From LVI-A0039 sp033105485 (GTDB lineage: Bacteria > Bacillota_I > Bacilli_A > UBA3375): 64,000 nt of DNA. The notes below the pieces were generated by a model, which saw only the letters and a list, made by a program, of their open reading frames with translations, did no database searches and had not been told where the DNA came from. The translations under genes were made by a program, and so were the position numbers. The stretch is taken from the NCBI GenBank assembly GCA_033105485.1, contig CP136956.1:62001-126000 (forward strand), written 5' to 3'. Numbering within the stretch: the stretch's first letter is position 1; each line of letters starts with the position of its first letter. Below are positions 8,461 through 17,488 of the stretch, one piece after another.

Positions 8461-9867
8461 ATGAAAAAGTATGATGTGATAATAGTAGGAGCAGGTCCTG
8501 CAGGAGTATACGCTAGTTATGAATTAGCTAAAGAAAGTAATAAGAAAGTATTACTAGTTGATAAAGGATTAGATATTTACACTCGTAAATGTCCAATCTT
8601 AGAAGGAAAGATGGATAAATGTCCAGCAGCAACTAGAAAGAAAGATTATGCAGGGTGTTATCCAGCGTGTTCTATTACAGATGGTTTTGGAGGAGCAGGA
8701 GCCTATTCTGATGGTAAGTTTAATATTACTACTGAATTTGGTGGGTGGTTAACTGACTATTTAGATGATAATCAAGTTATGGAGCTTATTCAAAGTGTTG
8801 ATAATATCAATTTAAAACATGGAGCACCAAAAACAATTACAGATCCAACAACAAACGAAGTAATTGAAATCGAAAAAATTGGTTATGCTAAAGGACTTAA
8901 ATTACTAAGAAGTAAAGTTCGTCATTTAGGAACAGAAATAAACTTACAAATTTTACAAAGTATCTTCGAAGAATTAAAAGGTGATGTAGATTATATGTTT
9001 AGAACTACAGTTAATGATCTAATTATAGAAGACAATGTCATAACTGGAATCGAGACTGATAAAGAAACAATTTATGCAGATAAAGTTATATTAGCCGTTG
9101 GTCGTGATGGTAGTAAGTGGTTAAAAGACATTGCAAGTAAGTATAAAATTGAATCTGATCAAAATCAAGTTGATATTGGTGTGCGTGTTGAAACTAGTGA
9201 TATAGTAATGCAGGAAATTAACAAACACTTATATGAAGGTAAGTTTATCTTTAATACAAGTGTTGGTACTCAAGTTCGTACTTTCTGTTCTAATCCAAGT
9301 GGACACGTAGTTGTTGAAAATCACTCGGGAACAATGCTTGCTAATGGACATGCTTTTAAAGATAAAAATAAAGGAAGTAGTAACACTAACTTTGCACTTT
9401 TAGTTTCACATAAATTAACTGATTTTGATGATCCTAACTTATACGCTCATACAGTAAGTAAATTAGCTAATCAAATTTCTAATGGATCAATAATCATCCA
9501 AAGTTATGGAGACATCTTAAAAGGTCGCAGATCAACTCAGAAACGAATTGATGAACTATTTATCACACCAACACAAAAAACTGCAGTTCCAGGTGATTTG
9601 GGACTTGTATTACCATATAATACAATGCGTAGTTTAATTGAAATGATGGAAGCACTTGATCATGTAACACCAGGTATCGCAAGCGAGCACACACTATTTT
9701 ATGGAGTAGAAGCGAAATTCTATTCTAGTCGCTTTAAAGTAAATAATAACTTTGAAACTGAAATAAAAGGTTTATATTTAGCAGGAGATGGAGCAGGCTT
9801 AACACGTGGTTTATCACAAGCCGGAGCAAATGGGATAGCAATTGCGAGGCACATAATTCGCGGTTAA
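8461..9867 (+). CDS. FAD-dependent oxidoreductase (COG2509-like)
   Basis: A 468-residue flavoprotein. The dinucleotide fold GAGPAGVYASYELA is at residues 11-24, the second FAD signature GLYLAGDGAGLTRGLSQAG near 437-455. After the first strand it carries a cysteine-rich stretch (CPILEGKMDKCP and GCYPACSI), typical of the uncharacterised COG2509 dehydrogenases often found in anaerobes. The reaction is not known. Start: ATG preceded by GGTAGGTGAT. A TATAAT-like box and weak -35 lie just upstream. The next gene has its own TATAAT box at about 9880, so this gene is probably monocistronic. Confidence 0.88.
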   Translation: MKKYDVIIVGAGPAGVYASYELAKESNKKVLLVDKGLDIYTRKCPILEGKMDKCPAATRKKDYAGCYPACSITDGFGGAGAYSDGKFNITTEFGGWLTDYLDDNQVMELIQSVDNINLKHGAPKTITDPTTNEVIEIEKIGYAKGLKLLRSKVRHLGTEINLQILQSIFEELKGDVDYMFRTTVNDLIIEDNVITGIETDKETIYADKVILAVGRDGSKWLKDIASKYKIESDQNQVDIGVRVETSDIVMQEINKHLYEGKFIFNTSVGTQVRTFCSNPSGHVVVENHSGTMLANGHAFKDKNKGSSNTNFALLVSHKLTDFDDPNLYAHTVSKLANQISNGSIIIQSYGDILKGRRSTQKRIDELFITPTQKTAVPGDLGLVLPYNTMRSLIEMMEALDHVTPGIASEHTLFYGVEAKFYSSRFKVNNNFETEIKGLYLAGDGAGLTRGLSQAGANGIAIARHIIRG

Positions 9868-9908
9868 TCGCTATCTATGGTATAATATTTTAGCATTAGG
9901 GAGAGAAA

Positions 9909-10418
9909 ATGTTAAAAGTTAATGAACTATTTGAAAGTGAAAATGACCACCACGAGTTTTTTAATGTTATCGCAGGTGTTAGAATTATCTTTTTAGTAAC
10001 GTCAGTTTTCAGTTCTACAATTGAACCGGGACTTTCGTTCTCAATTTTAAAAATAGCCGATACAGCATTATCAATTGTATTTGGACTATTAATGGTAACA
10101 GTTGTAAATATTGCATTATTGCTATTTTATTTAAAAACTGTAAAAGAAAAAAATAATCAAAGTAATTTCTTAATTTATATTGTTGAAGTCTTATCATCAG
10201 TATATGGAATATTAGGTATCTATGCATACTTTAGATACATCCAAGAATTACAAGTTTTAACAATTTCAGCAGTGATTGGAATGATTGGTTTAATCGATTT
10301 AATTATTATTAATATTTTCATCGGCAGTTTCTTCCTACAAGGAAAATTAAATGATCGTTTAGTAGAAGCAGCAATTGCTATAAACGCCTTAATTTTAATA
10401 CTTTTAGTATTTATATAG
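9909..10418 (+). CDS. Membrane protein of unknown function
   Basis: A 169-residue protein not recognised. After a short polar N-terminus (acidic, with HHE) there are four hydrophobic segments, near residues 22-40, 53-77, 92-112 and 115-168 (the last probably two helices). No catalytic motif is visible. GGGAGAG precedes the ATG; a TATAAT box lies about 30 bases upstream. It ends at a terminator shared with a convergent gene. Confidence 0.7.
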   Translation: MLKVNELFESENDHHEFFNVIAGVRIIFLVTSVFSSTIEPGLSFSILKIADTALSIVFGLLMVTVVNIALLLFYLKTVKEKNNQSNFLIYIVEVLSSVYGILGIYAYFRYIQELQVLTISAVIGMIGLIDLIIINIFIGSFFLQGKLNDRLVEAAIAINALILILLVFI

Positions 10419-10419
10419 A

Positions 10420-10452
10420 AAAAAGTTCAACTTAATTAGTTGAACTTTCTTT
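10420..10452 (+). terminator. Bidirectional terminator
   Basis: AAAGTTCAACT/AGTTGAACTTT, an 11-bp perfect stem with A and T runs outside. It serves the + strand membrane protein and the - strand AI-2E family permease. Confidence 0.9.
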
Positions 10453-10455
10453 ATG

Positions 10456-11553
10456 TTATATTCTAATATCTAAATTTGAATTTTTAATAATTACAGCAAT
10501 TACTGCTAAAGTAGGAGTTGCAATAATCATTCCGATGAAACCAAATAGAGTTCCAAAAATAATTAATCCAACAATAACTGTACTTGGATGTAAATTAGTA
10601 CTGTTTGCCATAATACGAGGTTGTAAGATTTGAGATTCAATGAATTGAGTACCAAATACAACAACTGTAGCAGCGATAGCAGTTGGGAAACCAAGTGATA
10701 ATGCAACAATAATTAAAGGTACTCCACCAAGAATTGGACCTAAGTAAGGAATTACATTAAATAAGCCGGCTAAGATTCCGAATAAAAGGGGAGAAGGAAC
10801 ACCGATGATTGCTGCCCCGATTGTAACAATAGCTGCGACAAAGAAACAATCAATGAATAATCCTTTAACGTAACCTGATAATGCTTTTGTAGATTGTAAG
10901 AATACATCTTTATTTCTCTGCTTAGTATTCTGGAAAATAAGATTTAAACTTTTTTCAACAAAACTATCGAAGTCACTTGATAAATAAATTGCAATAATAT
11001 ATGCAAAAATGATATTTAAAACAAATCCAGTTACACTACCTATTGTAGATAAGATCGCATTGAATGTATTAGTTAAGAAACTAAAGTCAATACTAGTGAT
11101 AATTTCTTGGAATGATTTTAAATCTAAATACTCAGTAACCTTTGCTTGTATTTCAGCAATAACATCAATTTGTCTAATTTCAAAGTATTGAGTAATTTTA
11201 TTAATGTTCTCAGTTAATCCATCAACAATCTGAGTACTATTTTGAGTAATTTCCCATACTTGTACGATTAATATTGGTACTACAACAAATAGTAATAATA
11301 ATAAAACTAACAAGTTGAGTAAAATTGATAGTAAATTTGCTTTTTTCGCGCTCATATTACGTTTCTCTTGTAAAAATTCAGAGAACGGTTTCATTATCCA
11401 TAATATTAAAAATGCTAAATAAAATGGTGTTAGAGCTCCAAAAACAGCTTTTACACTATCTAGTAAATTAAGAGAGTAGAAGATTGCTAAAATTACAAGT
11501 AATGTCAGTAATCCAATTAGTCTATTAAAGGCTTTATAATTAATTTTGTTCAA
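10456..11553 (-). CDS. AI-2E family transporter (PerM/YdiK-like)
   Basis: A 365-residue membrane protein with about eight hydrophobic segments: two in each of the first 80 residues, one near 150-190, and a dense cluster from about 230 to 355. The family marks GLFNVIPYLGPILGGVPLIIVAL and QFIESQILQPRIM plus LHPSTVIVGLIIFGTLFG are all present. Some members export autoinducer-2, others are Na+/H+ antiporters, so the substrate is open. AAGGAGGAAAG precedes the ATG. It is transcribed alone, toward the bidirectional terminator; upstream lies the IS110 relic. Confidence 0.92.
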   Translation of the reverse strand: MNKINYKAFNRLIGLLTLLVILAIFYSLNLLDSVKAVFGALTPFYLAFLILWIMKPFSEFLQEKRNMSAKKANLLSILLNLLVLLLLLFVVVPILIVQVWEITQNSTQIVDGLTENINKITQYFEIRQIDVIAEIQAKVTEYLDLKSFQEIITSIDFSFLTNTFNAILSTIGSVTGFVLNIIFAYIIAIYLSSDFDSFVEKSLNLIFQNTKQRNKDVFLQSTKALSGYVKGLFIDCFFVAAIVTIGAAIIGVPSPLLFGILAGLFNVIPYLGPILGGVPLIIVALSLGFPTAIAATVVVFGTQFIESQILQPRIMANSTNLHPSTVIVGLIIFGTLFGFIGMIIATPTLAVIAVIIKNSNLDIRI

Positions 11554-11779
11554 CTTTCCTCCTTGACAATATTATAGCACAATCCTAACTTGTTTAAACT
11601 TGGAATTAGTCGAAAATTTAGTTTATAATATAAATAAAGAAGACATGCTATAAAAAGTCAAGTAATTAATTTGCTATTTTATAAAAATGTTTTTAGCATT
11701 AGCATCCATATAGAAATATACACTAAACTTGGTGTAAGTCTAGCGCTTCTAAAATAAGAAAGGAGAGTATAATCAGTAA

Positions 11780-12072
11780 TTAATCAGATTCAATTGATCT
11801 TATTTCATAAGGTCGATTGTTAATTAAGATAGAATATATTCTATTTGTAAGTTTACGAGCAATGCCAATAACTGCAACACGATGATGCTTGCCTTCTTGT
11901 GTCTTTTTCTCGTAATAGGTTTTAAGTTCAGGGTCATTATTTGCAGATTTTCAAAGCCTTCAATGTTATATTTAAACGAAAAAGCAGGAACAACAATTTC
12001 TTGTGATGAATTTAAAACAGCGACGAAGTGATCATCTTTTACGATCTCAATACCGACAAAATAATTATACAT
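11780..12072 (-). pseudogene. IS110-family transposase remnant with internal deletion and frameshift
   Basis: The first ~45 residues (MYNYFVGIEIVKDDHFVAVLN, then VVPAFSFKYNIEGFEN) match the N-terminal DEDD domain of IS110 transposases; the usual GID is GIE, so the first catalytic aspartate is already changed. The frame then jumps, near 11940, to the C-terminal end of the protein in another frame: NDPELKTYYEKK, then GKHHRVAVIGIARKLTNRIY, ending at the TAA at 11780-11782. About 300 residues of a normal ~400-residue enzyme are missing, including most of the catalytic and serine-containing domains. The 82-residue open frame that runs through is a hybrid, not a functional gene. Confidence 0.82.
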
Positions 12073-12074
12073 AA

Positions 12075-12290
12075 AACCTCCAATTTTAATAGGTATCAGA
12101 AATCCTCTGGTTTGCTATTGAAATAAATCTTGCAAATTAGAGCCCTAGACTGAACATGCTATTAGAAACTTATAATAGCTCAGAGGTGTAAGTCTCCTTT
12201 TAGAACCTAAAAGTTCAAATATATGATAGACACCCTCTGGTACCTTAAATATATTATATCTAACATATCAGGTACGTACTGATTATACAA
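12075..12290 (-). ncRNA. Candidate bridge-RNA region of the IS110 relic
   Basis: In IS110 elements a bridge RNA is encoded in the non-coding DNA before the transposase. Here that DNA folds well: CAGAGGGTGT/ACACCTCTG (one bulge) encloses CTTTTA/TAAAAG, followed by GCTATTA/TAATAGC with an 8-base loop. The block is about 215 bases, in the expected size range. Whether it still makes RNA is unknown; the assignment rests on position and structure only. Confidence 0.35.
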
Positions 12291-12295
12291 GTTAT

Positions 12296-13390
12296 ATGAA
12301 AATACTACATATAAGTGATTTACATTTAGGTAAGATTGTTAATGGATTTTCAATGATAGAAGACCAAGAGTATATCTTAGATCAAGTGCTAACAACAATA
12401 GAAAGTGAATCAATTGATACATTAGTAATTGCCGGCGATGTTTATGATCGTGCCATTGCTCCAGTTGAAGCTATTGAACTTTGGGATGATTTTCTAATTT
12501 CAGTTTCAAAACTAAAGGTTACAGTCTTAATTATCAATGGAAATCATGATAGTATGAAACGCCTTAACTTTGCTAGTAAACTTTTAGAAACTAATAACAT
12601 TCATATCGTGAGCACTGATAAGTTATTTGAACAAATTACTATTGATAAAGTTAATTTTTTCTTATTACCATTTCTTAGCTTAGAGCTTGCAAGTAGTTTA
12701 TTAGATACTAAAATTAATGATTTTACAATTCTTAAACAAGAAATAATTAAACTAATTGATATTGATGAAAGTGAAACTAATATTATTATTGATCACAGTT
12801 ATATTATTACTGGAAACAGTGATATTGAAGCAGACTCTGCAATTAGACCATTAGCTTTAGGTGGAAGCGAATTTACAAAAGGAGAAGTTTATAACCAATT
12901 CGACTTAGTACTTGCTGGACATGTTCACCGTCATAGTCATATTCGACCTAATATTTACTATAGTGGCTCAATACTGCCGTACTCTAGTGCTGAACGTAAC
13001 AATAGACAAGGATATTATATTCACCAAGTCGGAGATACTATCACATCAACGTATCACACTTTTGATTTAAAACATCCAATGCGTGAAGTTGCAATCTATT
13101 TACAGCAAATTGATGAGCAACTATATAGTGAGGATTACATTATTATAAAGTTACTCGATGAAGGACAAATTATTAATCCATTAGAAAAAATAAGAACAAA
13201 GTTTCCTAATGTTATGCAAATTGACCGTGAGTTCCGCCATCTTGAAATTAATAATACTGGTGAATCAATAAGTGACAAATTAGAAACTAGTTTTGCAGAC
13301 TTTTATAGCCTAAATAGTGATCAAGAGATTAGTGACGACAAATTAAACTATTTCTTAAAAGTTGCTAATGATGTAATTGGAGGAGAGTAG
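12296..13390 (+). CDS. sbcD: Exonuclease SbcCD, nuclease subunit SbcD (Mre11-like)
   Basis: A 364-residue calcineurin-like phosphoesterase. The metal-binding motifs appear in order: DLHLG (residues 8-12), GDVYDR (about 46), GNHD (about 82), and GHVHRHSH (about 203). With SbcC it forms the Mre11-Rad50-type complex that opens hairpins and processes double-strand breaks and protein-blocked ends. The start MKILHISDLHLG is fixed by the family N-terminus, yet no ribosome site precedes it: the upstream bases are GATTATACAAGTTAT, which suggests a leaderless or very short-leader mRNA from the GATTAT box. It is followed by sbcC after 2 bases. Confidence 0.95.
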   Translation: MKILHISDLHLGKIVNGFSMIEDQEYILDQVLTTIESESIDTLVIAGDVYDRAIAPVEAIELWDDFLISVSKLKVTVLIINGNHDSMKRLNFASKLLETNNIHIVSTDKLFEQITIDKVNFFLLPFLSLELASSLLDTKINDFTILKQEIIKLIDIDESETNIIIDHSYIITGNSDIEADSAIRPLALGGSEFTKGEVYNQFDLVLAGHVHRHSHIRPNIYYSGSILPYSSAERNNRQGYYIHQVGDTITSTYHTFDLKHPMREVAIYLQQIDEQLYSEDYIIIKLLDEGQIINPLEKIRTKFPNVMQIDREFRHLEINNTGESISDKLETSFADFYSLNSDQEISDDKLNYFLKVANDVIGGE

Positions 13391-13392
13391 AG

Positions 13393-16344
13393 ATGAAACC
13401 AATTAAAATTGAATTTACAGCTTTTGGTCCATACGCTCAGACGCAAAGTGTTGACTTTTCAAAGATGACAAATAGTAATATGTTCATTATTACAGGACCA
13501 ACTGGTAGTGGTAAAACAACAATCTTTGATGCAATGTCTTTCGCACTATACGGAAGTGCTAGTGGTAGTGACCGTAGCAATGATATGTTTAGAAGTGATT
13601 TTGCAAAGGATACTGTTGAAACTGAAGTTTGTTTTGAGTTTATTAGTAATAATGTTGTTTATAAAATAACGAGAAAACCTGCTCAGTACCGTCCTAAATT
13701 ACGTGGTGAAGGATTGAGGAAAGTGGATGCGAGTGTTAAATTAGAATTTAAAGATCAAATATATACAGCTCAAATCGAAGTTGCCTCTAAAATCGAAGAA
13801 ATTATCGGATTGACAAAAGAGCAATTTAAGCAAATTGTTCTATTACCACAAGGTGAGTTTAAAAAATTACTAGTGAGTGATTCACGTAGTAAAGAAGAAA
13901 TTTTCCGTAAGATATTTAATACAAGTCACATTAAACGAATCCAGGAAAACTTACGTATTGAAAGTAGTGAATTAAAGCGAGAGATAGAAGATAGTGAACT
14001 TAAAATCAATACTTTCTTAAGTCAATATACTAATGTAACTAACTCTAAGCAATTGAGTTACGCACAAATTAATACAAAACGCAATTACGATCAATTGGTT
14101 ATTAAAAAAGAAGAAGTTGATAAAGAACTGCAACTAATTGAGTCTAAGCTAGCTGATGAAAAACAATTTCAGAATAACATTTTAGAATTAAATCAAGTTA
14201 AAAGTAAGCTAGATGAGTATGTTCAAAATCAAAACACGTACGATTCATACAAGGCCTTCATTGAAAATGTACCTGTACTAGTAAATTATCAAAATAATAT
14301 TACAAGTTTACGAAAAAAAGAAACTAACTTAGCTGAATATCAAAATAAAAGTGTATTACTTAAAAAAGAACTAGAAACGACTACAATTAAATTAGCAGAA
14401 ATGAACGAGCAGCTAGATACTGCTAAAGCTAGCTTTGATGATTTAGATTCTAAGCGTAAACACGTTACGGAGATTGAACGTCAACTAGAATTAATAACTG
14501 AGCAACAACAGCTTAAGCAAAAACTTAATCAATTTCAAACTCAGATAGAAAGTCTAAACCTTAAAATGGTTAGTATAAATCAAGTAAGTGAACAATTAAA
14601 ACTTAAGTCTACACAAATAGCCGCTAATATCGAACAGTTTGAGGCTAATACAAATCAGATTAAACAAATTGAGCAAGATATTGAAAAAATTAGTAAGAAG
14701 TTACAAATTAGTAAAGATATTGAAACCTCAAACGCTATGATAAATAGAAATAATGAGCAAGGGACTCAACTTACAAAACAGTTGGAACTGGAGTCAAACA
14801 CGCTGTCAAACTTAAGAATTAGTTATTTTAGTGCCCAAGCGGGCAATTTAGCAAAAGAGCTTGAAGCAAATAGACCTTGTCCAGTTTGTGGATCAACAGA
14901 TCACCCACATCCAGCAACAACTATTGACAGTGATGCAACCATTGATGATATCAATAGGCAAGAAGATATTATTAATCAAATAAATCAACAGTTAGCAAAA
15001 ATCAGCTCGTCAATTGAAGTTGATAAAGCTTTAGTTAGCAAACTAACGACGGAATACCAAATTGATGATAGTAATTACTCCGACCAATTACATAGTTTAA
15101 AAGCAGCAAAACAAGAAATAGAATTGATTAATAAAAACTTAGATACTAACGCAGATGAAGTTAATAAGCAACTTATTTCTAATAGTGAACAATTGAAATC
15201 TATAACAACTGAAATTGCAAATACACAGTATATGATTGAACAAACTAATTCTAACTTAACATTAAATGATGAAGAGCTAAATGCAAAACAGGAACTTGAA
15301 GCAAGCCTAAAATCTGAATTAGAACTAATAACAGCAATAACTAATAATTATCAAACAATAGCTAATAGTTATCAGCATTTAAAATCAGAACATGATAAGT
15401 TAGAAACTAATATTACATTTAATAATAACTTAATTACTAATACTAAATTAGAAATCGAAGAACTAAATGAAATTGTGTTAAGTATTAAATCTAATTTTGA
15501 ACAGCAACAACTTGAAAATTACTTACAAATGTTACCTGATCAATCAACTATCCAAAGTAAGTATAATGATTACTTAACTAACAAAGCATTACTAGAAAAC
15601 AGACATAAAGAACTAACTAGTGCAACTATTGATTATGTACAACTAGATACAAGTACATTACAAGCTGAATTAGAAATGCTTATTAAACAGTGTAATAACT
15701 ACCAACTGTTAGTTGAAGACTATCATGTATACTTGAGTCGTTTAGAAACAGATATTAAAGCAATTGCTAAAATAGAAACAAGTATTAAGACTACGTATCA
15801 AAGGTATCAATTAGTTGCAGATATTAGTGATATCGCAAACGGTAAAACAATTAGCAGAATATCATTTGAACGTTACATGTTATCAATTTACTTTAAGCAA
15901 ATAATAACGCGTGCGAATATTTATTTTAAAACAATGACTAATAATCGCTTTGAACTTGAGTATAAAGCTCCAGCTAAAGGAAGAAGTGCTCAGGGATTAG
16001 ATTTAAATATTATTGATAACTACACGACTAAAGTACGTGACGTTAAAAGTTTATCAGGTGGTGAGAGCTTTAAGGCGGCATTATCAATGGCTTTAGGACT
16101 TAGTGATATTGTTCAAATGAACAGTGGAGGAATTCAAATCGATACAATCTTTATTGATGAAGGATTTGGTAGCTTAGATATTGATTCTTTAAATACAGCA
16201 ATTGATACTTTAATTAATATCGAAAGCGAAGGGCGTATGGTTGGGATCATCTCGCACGTAGAAGAATTAAAAAACCAAGTTAGTAATAAAATTATTATTA
16301 CACCATCGACAAGTGGTAGTAGTTTGAAAACAAACTTCAGTTAA
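13393..16344 (+). CDS. sbcC: Exonuclease SbcCD, ATPase subunit SbcC (Rad50-like)
   Basis: A 983-residue SMC-like ATPase. Walker A GPTGSGKTT is at residues 33-41, long coiled coils fill about 180-480 and 530-800, the zinc hook CPVCG is at residues 496-500, and the C-terminal head holds the signature LSGGESFKAALS (about 886) and Walker B TIFIDEGFGSLD. The coiled coils are rich in Q, N and E, which is usual in this AT-rich genome. It dimerises through the zinc hook and controls the SbcD nuclease by ATP hydrolysis. GGAGGAGAG precedes the ATG, so it is coupled to sbcD. No clear terminator follows; TGCCC/GGGCA at 16349-16362 forms only a short stem without a T run. Confidence 0.96.
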   Translation: MKPIKIEFTAFGPYAQTQSVDFSKMTNSNMFIITGPTGSGKTTIFDAMSFALYGSASGSDRSNDMFRSDFAKDTVETEVCFEFISNNVVYKITRKPAQYRPKLRGEGLRKVDASVKLEFKDQIYTAQIEVASKIEEIIGLTKEQFKQIVLLPQGEFKKLLVSDSRSKEEIFRKIFNTSHIKRIQENLRIESSELKREIEDSELKINTFLSQYTNVTNSKQLSYAQINTKRNYDQLVIKKEEVDKELQLIESKLADEKQFQNNILELNQVKSKLDEYVQNQNTYDSYKAFIENVPVLVNYQNNITSLRKKETNLAEYQNKSVLLKKELETTTIKLAEMNEQLDTAKASFDDLDSKRKHVTEIERQLELITEQQQLKQKLNQFQTQIESLNLKMVSINQVSEQLKLKSTQIAANIEQFEANTNQIKQIEQDIEKISKKLQISKDIETSNAMINRNNEQGTQLTKQLELESNTLSNLRISYFSAQAGNLAKELEANRPCPVCGSTDHPHPATTIDSDATIDDINRQEDIINQINQQLAKISSSIEVDKALVSKLTTEYQIDDSNYSDQLHSLKAAKQEIELINKNLDTNADEVNKQLISNSEQLKSITTEIANTQYMIEQTNSNLTLNDEELNAKQELEASLKSELELITAITNNYQTIANSYQHLKSEHDKLETNITFNNNLITNTKLEIEELNEIVLSIKSNFEQQQLENYLQMLPDQSTIQSKYNDYLTNKALLENRHKELTSATIDYVQLDTSTLQAELEMLIKQCNNYQLLVEDYHVYLSRLETDIKAIAKIETSIKTTYQRYQLVADISDIANGKTISRISFERYMLSIYFKQIITRANIYFKTMTNNRFELEYKAPAKGRSAQGLDLNIIDNYTTKVRDVKSLSGGESFKAALSMALGLSDIVQMNSGGIQIDTIFIDEGFGSLDIDSLNTAIDTLINIESEGRMVGIISHVEELKNQVSNKIIITPSTSGSSLKTNFS

Positions 16345-16389
16345 AACTGCCCCCACGGGCACTTCAAATTATGTATACTACTAGAGAAC

Positions 16390-16522
16390 TAAATTAGAGT
16401 ATAATATCATTATTTAGTTATTAAATTTTAGGACTATAAATAAAAGTTGATACAAGTCTTAAAATACTATCCATTCGTCAAAATATTATACTCCAGGGGG
16501 AAAACTTATTCCCCCTTTTTTC
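16390..16522 (+). ncRNA. Candidate structured RNA with its own terminator
   Basis: GAGTATAATAT (16397-16407) pairs perfectly with ATATTATACTC (16483-16493). Inside, ATTTTAGGACT (16425-16435) pairs with AGTCTTAAAAT (16455-16465; one G-U). The unpaired parts between the two stems are 17 bases on both sides, and the end loop is 19 bases. A terminator (GGGGGAA/TTCCCCC plus T6, 16496-16521) follows directly. A closing stem, a symmetric bubble and an end hairpin resemble a small 6S-like plan, but the length (about 100-130 bases) is short for 6S and I do not recognise the sequence. A CCCCC at 16350-16354 could pair with the terminator's GGGGG. Confidence 0.45.
16496..16521 (+). terminator. Strong terminator after the structured RNA candidate
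   Basis: GGGGGAA, loop AACTTA, TTCCCCC and six T residues. It lies before, not after, a gene (16558), so it either ends an RNA transcribed from the sbcC intergenic region or ends sbcDC read-through. Confidence 0.92.
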
Positions 16523-16557
16523 ATGTCATATAGTATAATTAGGATACTAGGAGCTTT

Positions 16558-17487
16558 ATGAATAAACAAACTTTAGCAAATACATTAAATACCAAAAAAT
16601 ATAAACACGCTTTAATCATTGATGATAACAAAAGTTGGAATCACAATGATCAGTATTCGCGTGTAAGTAACTACATTGATGGTGACTTGCATGACTTCTT
16701 TGATTTAGTTAATGGAGAGCAGCTATTTCCATCAATTAAAGATCAGTTCGATTTAATTTTCATTGGAGAAATCTTCCACGTTATTAACTTACAAACGTTA
16801 GTATACAATTTAGAACTAGCGGTTATTAACTTAACAACTGGTGGATTAATTCAAATTAGCATTAATCAAAATAGTATCGATACAGCAAAAACAACGCAAC
16901 AAAAGATCATAAGTCGACTACAGTTTTTGAAACAATATACAGTTATTGAAGAAATCGACTATATTGACGAAGATAACTTAGAGTGGACATTATTGACATT
17001 GCAGAAGAATGACATAAAACAAGTGAATGATCAAACAATTACAGATGCAATTCAAATTGGTAGTGAGATTTGTCAACTAGTTAATAGTGGTAAAAATATC
17101 AAGAAATTAAAAGTGGGATTTCTACAATCAAATAGTAAACTTGATAATGAGCAATTTAAGGCTGCATTCACAACTATTGATGAACTAATGAGTATTTACT
17201 TACAAAATCAATTGATCACTCTAAAACCATGCTTTAAACACCAATTCCTACTAAATTTATCAGACTTTATATTTGAAAATAGGAAAAGTCTTGAAGTATG
17301 TGATATTAACTTATTACAAGAAGGAATTTTTAAATTATGTTTAGATAACTATAAGCAGTCGACAATCATTTTCAGTGATCAATTTGTTGCTAGTTATGCA
17401 GATGTTTTAAATTTAATTTGGAACCAATGTTTAAAAAAGAAAGCAGATAACAAACTTATCAGTCAAATAAATCAATTAAAGGAGTAA
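16558..17487 (+). CDS. Hypothetical protein, possibly methyltransferase-like fold
   Basis: A 309-residue soluble protein I cannot assign. In the first 140 residues, HALIIDDNKSWN, an acidic segment, QFDLIFIGEIFHVINLQTLVYNLELAVINLTTGGLIQISI are spaced like the strands of a class I methyltransferase (motif II, the D-L-I-F strand and the following G-G-x-L-I strand), but the SAM-binding GxGxG loop is missing. The remaining half is mostly helical. A TATAAT box is at 16534-16539 and TAGGAGC precedes the ATG. It is 1 base before the next gene and opens a three-gene run of unrecognised genes (16558-18784). Confidence 0.6.
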   Translation: MNKQTLANTLNTKKYKHALIIDDNKSWNHNDQYSRVSNYIDGDLHDFFDLVNGEQLFPSIKDQFDLIFIGEIFHVINLQTLVYNLELAVINLTTGGLIQISINQNSIDTAKTTQQKIISRLQFLKQYTVIEEIDYIDEDNLEWTLLTLQKNDIKQVNDQTITDAIQIGSEICQLVNSGKNIKKLKVGFLQSNSKLDNEQFKAAFTTIDELMSIYLQNQLITLKPCFKHQFLLNLSDFIFENRKSLEVCDINLLQEGIFKLCLDNYKQSTIIFSDQFVASYADVLNLIWNQCLKKKADNKLISQINQLKE

Positions 17488-17488
17488 T

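Larger units (their letters stand above)
11640..12290 (-). mobile_element. Decayed IS110-family insertion element
   Basis: The block between the AI-2E permease and sbcD holds a transposase relic (11780-12072) and two structured non-coding flanks. The 3' flank on the minus strand has TTGACTTTTTATAGCATG near 11643-11660, and the 5' flank contains several hairpins. The 11-base word GGTGTAAGTCT occurs in both flanks (11731-11741 and 12185-12195). Exact ends were not determined: IS110 elements have no long terminal inverted repeats and make no target duplication. The element cannot move by itself. Confidence 0.6.

Noticed and set aside
11824..12072. 82-residue protein as an intact small gene
   Set aside because: Its two halves match the N-terminus of IS110 transposase and, out of frame, its C-terminus; it is a deletion product.
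16397..16493. Two convergent promoters from the TATAAT words in both arms of the inverted repeat
   Set aside because: Neither has a -35 box at the right distance, and the arms fit better as an RNA stem with a terminator following. Not fully excluded.
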